From Nonomuraea rhodomycinica (GTDB lineage Bacteria; Actinomycetota; Actinomycetes; Streptosporangiales; Streptosporangiaceae), in assembly GCF_013363995.1 (NCBI RefSeq), contig NZ_JABWGO010000012.1, positions 62,001-126,000 of the forward strand: a stretch of 64,000 nt of DNA. The letters run 5' to 3'. The notes under the pieces were generated by a model. That model made no database searches and was not told where the DNA came from. It saw nothing but the letters and a program-made list of their open reading frames with translations. Positions 49,972 to 58,953 of this stretch are shown here, in pieces (the first letter of the stretch is position 1; every line of letters starts with the position of its first letter). The position numbers and the translations under genes were made by a program.

Positions 49972-50011
49972 TTAGGAATCTTTCCTAACGAACGAGACTC
50001 ACAGGAGTCAA
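49972..50011 (-). promoter_or_regulatory. Chitosanase promoter with palindromic operator
   Basis: On the minus strand, TTGACT (50011-50006), 18 bp, then TAGGAA as -10 (49987-49982). The -10 and predicted start lie inside a palindrome with arms TTAGGAA (49972-49978) and TTCCTAA (49982-49988). Similar TTAGGAA/TTCCTAA sites are described for the ROK repressor CsnR of actinomycete chitosanase genes. A second 10-bp inverted repeat, CTCCTGTGAG at 49951-49960 and CTCACAGGAG at 49998-50007, flanks it. Confidence 0.75.
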
Positions 50012-50049
50012 GCGGTACGCCGAATCCGGATGAATCGGCGGGCGTCCGG

Positions 50050-50727
50050 TCAGGGGCGCAGGGCGGCGAGCTGCTGCTCGAACGGCACGACCTCCTCGAC
50101 CTCTCCGACGGCGCCCACGGCCTTGTCCGCGGCCTTGTCCCCGGCCTTGTCCCCGGCCTTGTCCGTGGCCTGACGGGGCCGGCCGGACACGAGCGCGGCC
50201 AGCTCGCCGGCCGCGCGCCCGATCCGCTCGCCCAGCCCGTCGGTGAACGCGTCGCGGCCGCCGCCCCAGTCCTCCGAGGCCGCGTAGACGGCCGTCGGCG
50301 CCACGACGGCCCGCAGGTACGCGAACAGGGGCCGCATCGCGTGCTCCAGCGCCAGCGAGTGCCGGGCCGTGCCGCCCGTGGCGGCGATCAGCACCGGCTT
50401 GCCCGCCAGCGCGTCCGGCTCCACGACGTCGAAGAACGACTTGAACAGGCCGCTGTAGGAGGCGGTGAAGACCGGCGTGACCGCGACCAGCCCGTCGGCC
50501 GCGGTGACGGCCTCGATGGCCGCGCGCAGCCGGGCGCCGGGGAACCCGGTGACGAAGGCGTTGGCGACGTCCACGGCCAGGTCGCGCAGCTCCACCACGC
50601 GCACCTCCACCGGCTCCTGACCGTCATCGGTCTCCAGATGGCGGCGGGTGGCCTCCAGCAGGCGGTCGGCCAGCAGCCGGGTCGAAGACGGCTCGCTGAG
50701 CCCGGCCGACACGGCGACGAGCTTCAT
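50050..50727 (-). CDS. NADPH-dependent FMN reductase (CE1759 family)
   Basis: 225-residue flavodoxin-like reductase: VAVSAGLSEPSSTRLLADRL at the phosphate loop, TPVFTASYSGLFKSFFDVV, and AATGGTARHSLALEHAMRPLFAYL. It makes reduced FMN for the LLM monooxygenase encoded next, the two forming the known CE1758/CE1759 gene pair. A repeated DKAGDKAGDKAADKA stretch near the C-terminus comes from a 12-bp DNA repeat. ATG at 50727 has AGGAG upstream. Confidence 0.88.
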   Translation of the reverse strand: MKLVAVSAGLSEPSSTRLLADRLLEATRRHLETDDGQEPVEVRVVELRDLAVDVANAFVTGFPGARLRAAIEAVTAADGLVAVTPVFTASYSGLFKSFFDVVEPDALAGKPVLIAATGGTARHSLALEHAMRPLFAYLRAVVAPTAVYAASEDWGGGRDAFTDGLGERIGRAAGELAALVSGRPRQATDKAGDKAGDKAADKAVGAVGEVEEVVPFEQQLAALRP

Positions 50728-50805
50728 GGTCACACTCCTGTTCGGTGTCGTCGGGGGATCTTCGGGAGAGGGGGATCCTGACGGTGTCGTTCGGACGGTG
50801 GTCGT

Positions 50806-51912
50806 TCAGACAGTGGTGGAGGTCTCGGTCGCCGCCGCCGCCGTCGCCGCGGCCGTCAGCGAGGCGTGGGTGGGCGCGTCCGGCACCTGCGCCGGACGGT
50901 CCTTGGCGAACTCGCGGCGCAGCACCGGCACGACCTCCTCGCCGAGGATGTCGAGCTGCTCCAGGACCGTCTTCAGCGGCAGCCCGGCGTGGTCCATGAG
51001 GAACAGCTGGCGCTGGTAGTTGCCGAAGTGCTCACGGAAGGTCAGCGTGCGGTCGATGACCTGCTGCGGGCTGCCGACCGTGAGCGGCGTCTCGGCCATG
51101 AAGTCCTCCAGCGACGGCCCGTGGCCGTACACCGGGGCGTTGTCGAAGTACGGGCGGAACTCGCGGACCGCGTCCTGGGAGTTCTTGCGCATGAACACCT
51201 GCCCGCCGAGGCCCACGATCGCCTGCTCCGGCGTGCCGTGGCCGTAGTGGGCGTACCGCTGCCGGTAGAGGCTGATCAGGCGGACGAAGTGCTCCTTCGG
51301 CCAGAAGATGTTGTTGGCGAAGAAGCCGTCGCCGTAGTAGGCGGCCTGCTCGGCGATCTCCGGGCTGCGGATCGAGCCGTGCCACACGAACGGCGGCACC
51401 CCGTCGAGCGGGCGCGGCGTGGAGGTGAAGCCCTGCAGGGGCGTGCGGAAGCGGCCCTCCCAGTCCACCACGTCCTCGCGCCAGAGCTTGTGCAGCAGCG
51501 CGTAGTTCTCGACGGCCAGCGGGATGCCCTGGCGGATGTCCTGGCCGAACCACGGGTAGACCGGGCCGGTGTTGCCGCGCCCCAGCATCAGGTCCACCCG
51601 GCCGTCGGCCAGGTGCTGCAGCATCGCGAAGTCCTCGGCGATCTTGACCGGGTCGTTGGTCGTGATCAGCGTCGTGGCCGTGGACAGCACGAGCCGCTCG
51701 GTCCGCGCCGCGATGTAGCCGAGCATCGTGGTCGGCGAGGACGGCACGAACGGCGGGTTGTGGTGCTCGCCCGTGGCGAACACGTCCAGGCCGACCTCCT
51801 CGGCCTTCAGGGCGATGGTCACCATCGCCTTGACACGCTCGTGCTCGGTCGGTGTGCGGCCCGTGGTCGGGTCCATGGTCACGTCGCCGACACTGAAGAC
51901 GCCGAACTGCAT
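50806..51912 (-). CDS. LLM-class FMN-dependent oxidoreductase (CE1758 family)
   Basis: 368-residue bacterial luciferase-like monooxygenase of TIM-barrel fold: MQFGVFSVGDVT at strand 1, FATGEHHNPPFVPSSPTTML, GRVDLMLGRGNTGPVYPWFG and the HGSIRSPEIAEQAAYYGDGFF segment. It uses FMNH2, supplied by the reductase gene that follows on the same strand. The C-terminal tail is Ala/Thr-rich. ATG at 51912 is chosen because the family starts with MQFG; an in-frame GTG four codons earlier is possible. Substrate unknown. Confidence 0.9.
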   Translation of the reverse strand: MQFGVFSVGDVTMDPTTGRTPTEHERVKAMVTIALKAEEVGLDVFATGEHHNPPFVPSSPTTMLGYIAARTERLVLSTATTLITTNDPVKIAEDFAMLQHLADGRVDLMLGRGNTGPVYPWFGQDIRQGIPLAVENYALLHKLWREDVVDWEGRFRTPLQGFTSTPRPLDGVPPFVWHGSIRSPEIAEQAAYYGDGFFANNIFWPKEHFVRLISLYRQRYAHYGHGTPEQAIVGLGGQVFMRKNSQDAVREFRPYFDNAPVYGHGPSLEDFMAETPLTVGSPQQVIDRTLTFREHFGNYQRQLFLMDHAGLPLKTVLEQLDILGEEVVPVLRREFAKDRPAQVPDAPTHASLTAAATAAAATETSTTV

Positions 51913-52029
51913 CTTAGTCACCACCCATGACTGTTGAATCTTGAACAGCTACCTCAGCGCAACGGCGCCCCGCCTTATTCCACCATGATCGTGGCCCGGG
52001 CCGCCGCGCGCGGTGCCGGGCGGATCCGG

Positions 52030-52695
52030 CTAGGCGCGGGCCGCCGCGAGGGCGTTGATCGCCGCCGGGTCGAGGATCCGCTCGGGGGCGCCGTGCTCGG
52101 CCACCGTGATCATGGCCTGGCCGATCCGTTCCGTCGTGGTCACGCTCGCCGCGAACACCCGCCGCAGGATCGGGTACAGCGGCGCGGTCACCACGTACGC
52201 CAGCCGGTACCACCGTGTCCGCGACGTCGCGCCATGGACCGGCTGGATGTAGCCGGGCCGGAACATGTACGCCTCCAGCGGCAGCTCCAGCAGCGCCTCC
52301 TCGGTGGCGCCCTTGACCCGCGCCCACATCGCCCGGCCGCCCGGGTCGGTGCCGGCGCCCGACACGTACACGAACGTCGAGCCCGGATTGAGCCGCGCCA
52401 GCGTGGTGCCCGCGGCCAGCGTGTACCCGTACGTGACGCGCCGGTACTCCTCCTCGCCCATGCCGGCCGAGGAGACGCCGAGGCAGAAGAAGCACGCGTC
52501 GTGGCCGGCCAGCTCGTCCTCGATCGGCGTGAGGTCCAGCAGGTCGCCGTGGACGACCTCGCGCAGCTTCGGGTGCCGGCGCCCGGTGGGCGTCCGGCCC
52601 ACGGTGAGCACGGACTCCACCCGGTCGTCGAGCAGGCACTCGCGCAGCACGCCCTGCCCGACCATGCCGGTCGCGCCGAAGACGATCACTTTCAT
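52030..52695 (-). CDS. NAD(P)H-binding SDR-like protein
   Basis: 221-residue atypical short-chain dehydrogenase of the NmrA/HTATIP2-like type: N-terminal VIVFGATGMVGQGVLRECL dinucleotide loop, CFFCLGVSSAG, and a Y-x-x-V-x-Y pattern (YRRVTYGYTL). The Tyr-x-x-x-Lys pair of active SDRs is not evident, so it may act as a redox sensor or have a non-classical reaction. ATG chosen where the Rossmann fold begins. Divergent from a His-rich membrane-anchored protein. Confidence 0.82.
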   Translation of the reverse strand: MKVIVFGATGMVGQGVLRECLLDDRVESVLTVGRTPTGRRHPKLREVVHGDLLDLTPIEDELAGHDACFFCLGVSSAGMGEEEYRRVTYGYTLAAGTTLARLNPGSTFVYVSGAGTDPGGRAMWARVKGATEEALLELPLEAYMFRPGYIQPVHGATSRTRWYRLAYVVTAPLYPILRRVFAASVTTTERIGQAMITVAEHGAPERILDPAAINALAAARA

Positions 52696-52806
52696 CCGGG
52701 CTCCGTTCTGCGCGGGATGCCACCCGCTCCCCTCGATCATCCCAGGCTCCCCGCCGTACGAGCAGCCGCGCCCCCGGCCGGGGCCTGTCCCGGAGGCCGC
52801 ATGGAG

Positions 52807-52861
52807 CGGGCGTGTGCGACCTCGTCCCGGGAGGCGGGGTGAGGAACGGGCGTGTGCGACC
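52807..52861. repeat. 15-bp direct repeat in divergent intergenic region
   Basis: CGGGCGTGTGCGACC occurs at 52807-52821 and 52847-52861, a 40-bp period, in the 250-bp region between two divergent genes. Further partial copies lie nearby. It could be a regulatory site or simple slippage. Confidence 0.5.
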
Positions 52862-52946
52862 CCGTACCGGTGGCAGGTAAAGACGGCCGGATCCGGCCTG
52901 TGCGCGGCCCATCCCCGTGAGGGGTCTCCTCGCTCATCATGGGCCC

Positions 52947-53660
52947 ATGTCACCCGAGGCGATTCACCAGCAGCAGCGGCTCGCCGATCCCCCCGAGACC
53001 GCCCCCGAACCGCACGCCGACCTCACCGCGCCCGGCCTCACCGCGCCCGCCGCCCACGAGACCGGCGTCGCCCGCCGCCGTCGCGGCGCCCGCGTCCTGG
53101 TCGCCGCCCTGGCCGCCGTCGCGCTCGCCGCCGGCGGCGTCGCCGTCGTCCAGTACGTCCGCGCCCACGCGCCCCGCCCGGCGGACGGCGGCACGCCGCC
53201 CTGGCCCGTCCCGGCCGACCCGCTGCCCGGCATCCGCGCCGCCGGCCTCACCCACGGCCCGATGGGCCACGCCGAGCACTACCACGCGCACCTGAGCGTC
53301 TTCGTCGACGGCGACGAGGTCGAGGTGCCGGCCGACATCGGCATCGTGGGGGAGGAGATGTCGCCCCTGCACACCCACGACGACCGGGGCGTCATCCACG
53401 TCGAGCCGCACACCAAGGGCGAGGTCTTCACCCTCGGCCAGCTCTTCGAGCAGTGGGGCGTCACGCTGTCGGCGACCCGGATCGGCTCCCTCCAGGCCGG
53501 CGCCGGCCGCACCCTGACCGCCGAGGTGAACGGCGTCCCGGTCGCGGGCGACCCCGCCGCCATCGTGGTCAAGCCGCATGAGCAGATCTCCCTCGTGTAC
53601 GGCGCGCCGGACCCCTCGTTCAAGGCCCCCTCGACCTTCACCTTCAAGCCGGACGAGTGA
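52947..53660 (+). CDS. Membrane-anchored His-rich protein of unknown function
   Basis: 237 residues: a cytosolic Pro/Ala-rich start, one transmembrane helix (about 48-68), then an extracytoplasmic domain. The domain has EHYHAHLSVFVDG and PLHTHDDRGVIHVEPHTKG, histidine clusters that look like a metal site, followed by FTLGQLFEQWGV. The family is conserved in actinobacteria but I know no function. The ATG lies 7 nt after CATCAT and lacks a ribosome-binding site, so the message may be leaderless. Confidence 0.75.
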   Translation: MSPEAIHQQQRLADPPETAPEPHADLTAPGLTAPAAHETGVARRRRGARVLVAALAAVALAAGGVAVVQYVRAHAPRPADGGTPPWPVPADPLPGIRAAGLTHGPMGHAEHYHAHLSVFVDGDEVEVPADIGIVGEEMSPLHTHDDRGVIHVEPHTKGEVFTLGQLFEQWGVTLSATRIGSLQAGAGRTLTAEVNGVPVAGDPAAIVVKPHEQISLVYGAPDPSFKAPSTFTFKPDE

Positions 53661-53673
53661 CCGGCGCGGCCCG

Positions 53674-53702
53674 CCGGGGAGGGCGCCGACCTCCCTCCCC
53701 GG
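53674..53702 (+). terminator. Terminator after His-rich protein gene
   Basis: CCGGGGAGGG (53674-53683) pairs exactly with CCCTCCCCGG (53693-53702) around a 9-nt loop, 13 bp after the stop codon. It separates this gene from the galactoside operon. Confidence 0.75.
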
Positions 53703-53720
53703 AAACGGTCACGTAACGCC

Positions 53721-53749
53721 ATTGCATTATTAATAAAATACCAATAATG
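53721..53749. promoter_or_regulatory. AT-rich palindromic operator/promoter of the galactoside operon
   Basis: A 29-bp AT-rich patch in otherwise >70 % G+C DNA. It contains the perfect palindrome TTATTAATAA (53727-53736) and wider inverted arms CATTATT (53725-53731) and AATAATG (53743-53749). It is 54 bp before the start of the binding-protein gene. The GntR regulator of the same operon (59678) is the likely ligand. Confidence 0.65.
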
Positions 53750-53802
53750 TCTCCCTCCAAGCCGGAACCCGAGGTCAGGCGTTCCGTTGGAAGGGAGTCA
53801 GC

Positions 53803-55143
53803 ATGGGATCGAAGATCTCCCGGGTGGCGCGGGCCGCGGCCATGGCGGCCGCGATCGGCCTCGCCGCGGCGTGCGGCGGCGGCGGTCAGCCCTCCGCCGC
53901 GCCGGCGAGCGGCGATCCGGCCAAGCCGGTCACGCTCACGTTCTGGTCGTGGGTGCCCGACATCCAGAAGGCGGTCGACCAGTTCAACGCCTCCCATCCC
54001 GGCGTGCAGGTCAACCTCGAGACCATCACCCCCGGCCCCGACGGCGGCTACGCCAAGATGCTCGCCGCGGTCAAGGCGGGCAACGCCCCCGACGTGGCCC
54101 AGGTCGGCTACGACTCCCTGCCCTCGTTCCTCGTCAACGGCGCCTTGCAGGACGTCACCGAGTACGCCCAGGACGACGCGGCGAAGTTCGTCGGCTGGCA
54201 GTGGCAGACCGGCGTCTTCGGCGGCAAGGTCTACGCGATCCCCCAGGCCAGCGGCCCGATGGGCTTCTACTACCGCAAGGACCTGTTCGACAAGTGGGGC
54301 ATCGCGGCGCCCAAGACCTGGGACGACTTCGCCGCCGCCGCGGCGACCATCCGCAAGAAGGACAAGAACGCCTACATCTCCACGTTCGCCGCCAACCAGG
54401 CGCCGTGGCTGATCTCCCTGGCGCAGCAGGCGGGGCAGCAGTGGTTCTCCACCGAGGGTGACTCCTGGAAGGTCACCATCGACAACCCCGACACCCGCAA
54501 GATGGCCGCCTTCTGGCAGAAGCTGCTCGACGACAAGGTGCTCAAGACCGAGGCCGACCTGTCCAACGCCTGGTACAAGGACCTCCAGACCGGCGGCATC
54601 GTCGGCTGGATCGGCGGCTCCTGGGGCGATGCGATCATCCGCGGCAACGCGCCCGAGACCTCCGGCAAGTGGGCCGTCGCCCCGATCCCGCAGTGGCCGG
54701 ACGCCCCGGCGTTCACCTCGGCGAGCTGGGGCGGCGGCTCCTCCTCGGCGATACTCAAGGGCACCAAGAACCCCGCCGCCGCCACCGAGTTCGCGGTCTG
54801 GCTCAACAGCGACCCCCAGAGCGTCAACACCCTGCTGTCCGCCGGCTACGGCTGGCCCTCCGCCAAGGACACCAGCAAGGTCACCAACCTGCAGAAGGAC
54901 GACACCGTCTTCCCCTTCTACGGCGGCCAGAACATCTGGGACGTCTTCCAGCAGTCCGACGCGGCCGTCGCCCTCGACTGGCGCTGGCCGCCGGTGAGCG
55001 ACGCCCTCTACGCCACGCTCACCGACAATGCCAAGGCCGCCGTCCAGGGTCAGGGCACGCTCACCGACGCCTTCGCCAAGACCCAGCAGGCGATGGTCGA
55101 CCAGCTCAAGGCCAAGGGCCTGAGCGTCGTGACGGGCGGCTGA
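53803..55143 (+). CDS. Galactoside-binding lipoprotein of ABC importer
   Basis: 446-residue family 1 solute-binding protein. Signal peptide with lipobox ending at C24 (GLAAAC), then VTLTFWSWVPDIQKAVDQFNASHPGV and typical later motifs (GIVGWIGGSWGD, TASWGGGSSSAI). It is the first gene of an operon with two permeases, a GH42 beta-galactosidase and galactose-oxidation enzymes, so beta-galactosides are the inferred ligand. GGAAGGGA precedes the ATG. As in the first ABC operon, no ATPase is encoded nearby. Confidence 0.92.
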   Translation: MGSKISRVARAAAMAAAIGLAAACGGGGQPSAAPASGDPAKPVTLTFWSWVPDIQKAVDQFNASHPGVQVNLETITPGPDGGYAKMLAAVKAGNAPDVAQVGYDSLPSFLVNGALQDVTEYAQDDAAKFVGWQWQTGVFGGKVYAIPQASGPMGFYYRKDLFDKWGIAAPKTWDDFAAAAATIRKKDKNAYISTFAANQAPWLISLAQQAGQQWFSTEGDSWKVTIDNPDTRKMAAFWQKLLDDKVLKTEADLSNAWYKDLQTGGIVGWIGGSWGDAIIRGNAPETSGKWAVAPIPQWPDAPAFTSASWGGGSSSAILKGTKNPAAATEFAVWLNSDPQSVNTLLSAGYGWPSAKDTSKVTNLQKDDTVFPFYGGQNIWDVFQQSDAAVALDWRWPPVSDALYATLTDNAKAAVQGQGTLTDAFAKTQQAMVDQLKAKGLSVVTGG

Positions 55144-55145
55144 CG

Positions 55146-56093
55146 GTGGCGGAGGTGCTGCGGCGGGCACCGGCCGGGACGGCGGCGGGCACGGCCCGGC
55201 GGCGCCCCCGCCGGCCCCGCCTCCACGTGGCGGTCTTCGTCGCGCCGTTCTTCCTGGCCTTCGCGCTGTTCTACCTGGCGCCGATCGGCTACGCCGTCCA
55301 CCAGAGCTTCTTCCGGCTCACCAGCAGCGGCCTCGGGCTGAGCGAGCCGGTGCTGGAGTTCGCCGGGCTGGGCAACTACGCCACCGCCCTCACCAGCCCG
55401 GCGTTCGCCGCCAGCGTGGGCCGGGTGCTGGTGTTCAGCCTCATCGAGGTGCCGGTCATGGTGGTCGCCGCCCTGGCGCTGGCCCTGCTGCTCGACTCCG
55501 CGCGGGCCCGCTTCCGGGCGTTCTTCCGGGTGTCGTTCTTCCTGCCGTACGGCGTGCCCGGCGTGATCGCCTCGCTGCTGTGGGGCTTCCTGTACGTGCC
55601 GCAGACCAGCCCGCTCATCGACGTGCTGGCCGCCGCCGGGCTGCCCCACGACTTCCTGTCGCCGCAGACGATCCTGCTGTCCATCGCCAACATCGCCACC
55701 TGGCAGTTCGCCGGCTACAACATGCTGGTGCTGATCGCCGGGTTGCAGGCCATCCCGCAGGAGCTCTACGAGGCGGCCCGCGTCGACGGGGCGAGCGAGG
55801 CGCGCATCGCCTGGCACGTCAAGGTGCCGCTGGTGCGCGCGCCGCTGATCCTCATCACGGTGTTCACGCTCATCGGCACGCTCCAGCTCTTCGTCGAGCC
55901 GCTCGTCCTCAAGCCGCTCACCACGGCCATCACCAGCGACTACACGCCCAACCTGGCCGCCTACAACCAGGCGTTCGGCCAGGCCGACATCCATCTCGCC
56001 TCGGCCGAGGCGACTCTCATCGCCGTCATGGCCTTCGTGATCTCGCTCGGGTTCCTGCGGCTGGTCAACGGGAAGGGGAACCGGGCATGGTGA
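55146..56093 (+). CDS. ABC sugar transporter permease (MalF type)
   Basis: 315-residue CUT1 permease with six hydrophobic segments and the EAA loop YEAARVDGASEARIAWHVKVPLV. A basic Arg-rich N-terminus precedes the first helix. GTG at 55146 lies just after the SBP stop. The 3' end overlaps the next permease by 7 bp. Confidence 0.9.
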   Translation: MAEVLRRAPAGTAAGTARRRPRRPRLHVAVFVAPFFLAFALFYLAPIGYAVHQSFFRLTSSGLGLSEPVLEFAGLGNYATALTSPAFAASVGRVLVFSLIEVPVMVVAALALALLLDSARARFRAFFRVSFFLPYGVPGVIASLLWGFLYVPQTSPLIDVLAAAGLPHDFLSPQTILLSIANIATWQFAGYNMLVLIAGLQAIPQELYEAARVDGASEARIAWHVKVPLVRAPLILITVFTLIGTLQLFVEPLVLKPLTTAITSDYTPNLAAYNQAFGQADIHLASAEATLIAVMAFVISLGFLRLVNGKGNRAW

Positions 56094-57010
56094 GCGTGGA
56101 GGCGGGCGGGGGCCGCGCCGGTCGCCGTGACAGGGCGGGGGGCGCCGGCGGCGCGACCACGGGCCCGGCGCATCGCGTGCAGCCGGCCACCGTGGTGGTG
56201 CTGGCGCTGCTGTTCGCCGCGGCCGTCTACTTCCTGCTGCCGGTCGTGTGGGTGCTCGTCGCCGCGACCAAGAGCACCGCCGACCTGTTCGGGACGTTCG
56301 GCCTCTGGTCGCCGCGCCCGCAGCTCGGCGCCAACCTCGGCCGCCTGTTCGGCACCGGCGACGGCCTGTTCGGCCGCTGGGTCCTCAACAGCTTCCTGTA
56401 CGCGGGGCTCGGCGCGCTGGCGGCCACCCTGCTGTCGGCCGCCGCGGGCTACGCCATGGCCAAGTACCCCTTCCGCGGCCGGGAGGCCCTGTTCAACCTC
56501 GTCCTCGCCGGCGTGCTGGTGCCCTCGACCGTGCTGGCCCTGCCCACGTACCTCATCTTCAGCCAGGCCGGCCTGACCGGGTCGTTCTGGTCGGTGCTGC
56601 TGCCCAGCGTGGTCAGCCCGTTCGGCGTCTACCTCGCCCGCATCCACGCCCACGCCGCCATCCCCGACGCGCTGCTGGAGTCCGCCCGGCTCGACGGCGC
56701 GGGGGAGTACCGAATCTTCTTCCGCATCGGCCTCAAGATCATGAGCCCGGCGCTGGTGACGATCTTCCTGTTCCAGTTCATCGGCGTCTGGAACAACTAC
56801 TTCCTGCCCCTCGTCATGCTGTCCGACCAGCGGCTCTACCCCGTCACCCTCGGCCTGGCCCTGTGGAACTCCCAGACCTTCCGCGACCCGGCCTTCTTCG
56901 AGTTGACGGTCACCGGAGCCGCCGTGTCGGCACTCCTCCTCGTCCTCACCATGGCCTCGCTCCAGCGCTTCTGGCGCGCGGGCCTGACCGCAGGGAGCGT
57001 CAAAGGGTGA
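56087..57010 (+). CDS. ABC sugar transporter permease (MalG type)
   Basis: 307-residue CUT1 permease. EAA loop LLESARLDGAGEYRIFFRIGL and the end RFWRAGLTAGSVKG are typical. GAAGGGGAA precedes the ATG. The stop overlaps the GTG of the beta-galactosidase, so transport and hydrolysis are translated together. Confidence 0.93.
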   Translation: MVSVEAGGGRAGRRDRAGGAGGATTGPAHRVQPATVVVLALLFAAAVYFLLPVVWVLVAATKSTADLFGTFGLWSPRPQLGANLGRLFGTGDGLFGRWVLNSFLYAGLGALAATLLSAAAGYAMAKYPFRGREALFNLVLAGVLVPSTVLALPTYLIFSQAGLTGSFWSVLLPSVVSPFGVYLARIHAHAAIPDALLESARLDGAGEYRIFFRIGLKIMSPALVTIFLFQFIGVWNNYFLPLVMLSDQRLYPVTLGLALWNSQTFRDPAFFELTVTGAAVSALLLVLTMASLQRFWRAGLTAGSVKG

Positions 57011-58953
57011 ACATCCTGCCCGTGCTCAACGACAGCATCGGCTTCGGCGCCGACTACAACCCGGAGCAGTGGGCGCCGGAGGTGTGGCGCGAGGACATCC
57101 GCCTCATGCGCGAGGCCGGCGTCAGCGTCGTCACCCTCGGCATCTTCTCCTGGGCGAGCGTCGAGCCCGAGCCCGGCACGTACGACTTCGGCTGGCTGGA
57201 CGAGGTCATGGACCTGCTCGGCGCGGCCGGCATCGCGGTCTCGCTGGCCACCGGCACCGCCTCGCCGCCCACCTGGCTGTCCCGGCTCCACCCCGAGACC
57301 CTGCCGGTCAACCGCGACGGCGTGCGCCTGTCGACCGGCTCGCGCCAGCACTACTGCCCCAGCTCGCCCCGCTACCGCGAGGCCGCCGCCGGCCTCGCCG
57401 GGCTGATGGCCAAGCGCTACGGCACCCACCCCGCCCTCGCGCTCTGGCACGTCGGCAACGAGTACGGCTGCCACGTCCAGGAGTGCTACTGCGACGTCTC
57501 CGCCGACGACTTCCGGAGCTGGCTGCGCGAGCGCTACGGCGACCTCGACGGCCTCAACGCCGCCTGGTCCACCACGTTCTGGTCCCAGCGCGTCTCCGAC
57601 TGGGCCGACGTGCTGCCGCCCCGCACCGCGCCCACGCTGCGCAACCCGGCGCAGGAGCTCGACTACCGGCGCTTCAGCTCCGACGCGCTGCTGGCCTGCT
57701 ACCGGGCCGAGCGCGCCGTCCTGCGCGAGCTCACCCCGGAGGTGCCGGTCACCACCAACATCATGGGCATGTGGGAGCCGGTCGCCGACTACGCCTCCTG
57801 GGCGCCCGACTTCGACGTGGTCGCGCTCGACCTCTACCCCGAGCCGAAGGACCCGGCCGCCCCCGTCGACGCCGCGTTCTTCCACGACCAGATGCGCTCC
57901 CTCGGCGGCGGCCGGCCGTACCTCATGATGGAGACCGCGACCGGCGCCATCAGCTACCGGCCGCCCAACCGGCCCAAACGGCCCGGCCTCAACCGGCTGT
58001 GGAGCCACCAGGCCGTCGCCCGCGGCGCCGACGCCGTCATGTACTTCCAGTGGCGGGCCTCGCCGGGCGGCGCGGAGAAGTTCCACTCCGCGGTCGTCTC
58101 CCACGGCGGGCCGCACGACCGGATCTTCCGCGAGACCGCCGCGCTCGGCGCCGAGCTGGGCGCGATGAGCGGCGTGGCCGGCACCCGCGTGCCCGCCGAC
58201 GTGGCGCTCGTCTTCGACTACCCCGCCTGGTGGGCGCTGGAGCTGGACGCCCGGCCCGCCGAACTGCGCATGCCGGAGCGGGTGCGCGCCCACTACGCGC
58301 CGCTCTGGCACGAGAACGTCACGGTCGACGTGGTCCCGCCCGCGGCCGGGCTGTCCTCGTACAAGCTGGTGATCGTGCCCAATCTCTACCTGTGCGACGA
58401 CGCGGCGGCCGAGGGCCTGCGGCGGTACGTCGAGGACGGCGGCCACCTGCTGATGTCGTTCTTCAGCGGGATCGCCGACGACTGCGACCGCATCCGGCTC
58501 GGCGGCCACCCCGGCGCCTTCCGCGACCTGCTCGGCCTGCGCGTGGAGGAGTTCTGGCCGCTCAGCGACGGCGAGCGGGTCGGCCTGTCCACCGGCGGCG
58601 CCGCCGACCTGTGGGCCGACCACATCGTGCCCGAGGGCGCCGAGGTGCTCGCCTCCTACACCGACGGCCCGCTCGCCGGCCTGCCCGCCGTCACCCGCCA
58701 CGCGTACGGCCGGGGCACCGCCACCTACCTCGGCACCCGCCCCGCCGAGCGCTCCATGCGCGACCTCGTCCGCGACACTCTGCGCCTGGCCGGCGTCGAG
58801 CCCGTCCTGGCCGGGCTGCCCGCCGGAGTCGAGGCCGTCCGGCGCGGCGGCCACGTGTTCCTGCTCAACCACAACGACCACCCCGTACGCGCGGCCGGAG
58901 CCGAGCTGGGCCCGCTCGACGTCGCCGTCGTCCCCCTCGGGGAGATCGAGTGA
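57007..58953 (+). CDS. Beta-galactosidase, glycoside hydrolase family 42
   Basis: 648-residue cytosolic enzyme releasing galactose from beta-galactosides. Acid/base Glu is E152 (LWHVGNEYGCH), nucleophile Glu is E309 (YLMMETATGAI). Zinc-binding cysteines occur at C117 and in CHVQECYCD. Domain order is TIM barrel (about 10-395), then a class-I-amidotransferase-like trimerisation domain (about 400-600) and a small beta domain, the standard GH42 layout. GTG start overlaps the permease stop; no signal peptide. Confidence 0.94.
   Translation: MNILPVLNDSIGFGADYNPEQWAPEVWREDIRLMREAGVSVVTLGIFSWASVEPEPGTYDFGWLDEVMDLLGAAGIAVSLATGTASPPTWLSRLHPETLPVNRDGVRLSTGSRQHYCPSSPRYREAAAGLAGLMAKRYGTHPALALWHVGNEYGCHVQECYCDVSADDFRSWLRERYGDLDGLNAAWSTTFWSQRVSDWADVLPPRTAPTLRNPAQELDYRRFSSDALLACYRAERAVLRELTPEVPVTTNIMGMWEPVADYASWAPDFDVVALDLYPEPKDPAAPVDAAFFHDQMRSLGGGRPYLMMETATGAISYRPPNRPKRPGLNRLWSHQAVARGADAVMYFQWRASPGGAEKFHSAVVSHGGPHDRIFRETAALGAELGAMSGVAGTRVPADVALVFDYPAWWALELDARPAELRMPERVRAHYAPLWHENVTVDVVPPAAGLSSYKLVIVPNLYLCDDAAAEGLRRYVEDGGHLLMSFFSGIADDCDRIRLGGHPGAFRDLLGLRVEEFWPLSDGERVGLSTGGAADLWADHIVPEGAEVLASYTDGPLAGLPAVTRHAYGRGTATYLGTRPAERSMRDLVRDTLRLAGVEPVLAGLPAGVEAVRRGGHVFLLNHNDHPVRAAGAELGPLDVAVVPLGEIE

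Noticed and set aside
49951..50007. An mRNA hairpin hiding the chitosanase ribosome-binding site
   Set aside because: The upstream arm lies between the proposed -35 and -10 boxes, so it should not be transcribed; it remains possible only if a more distal promoter is used.
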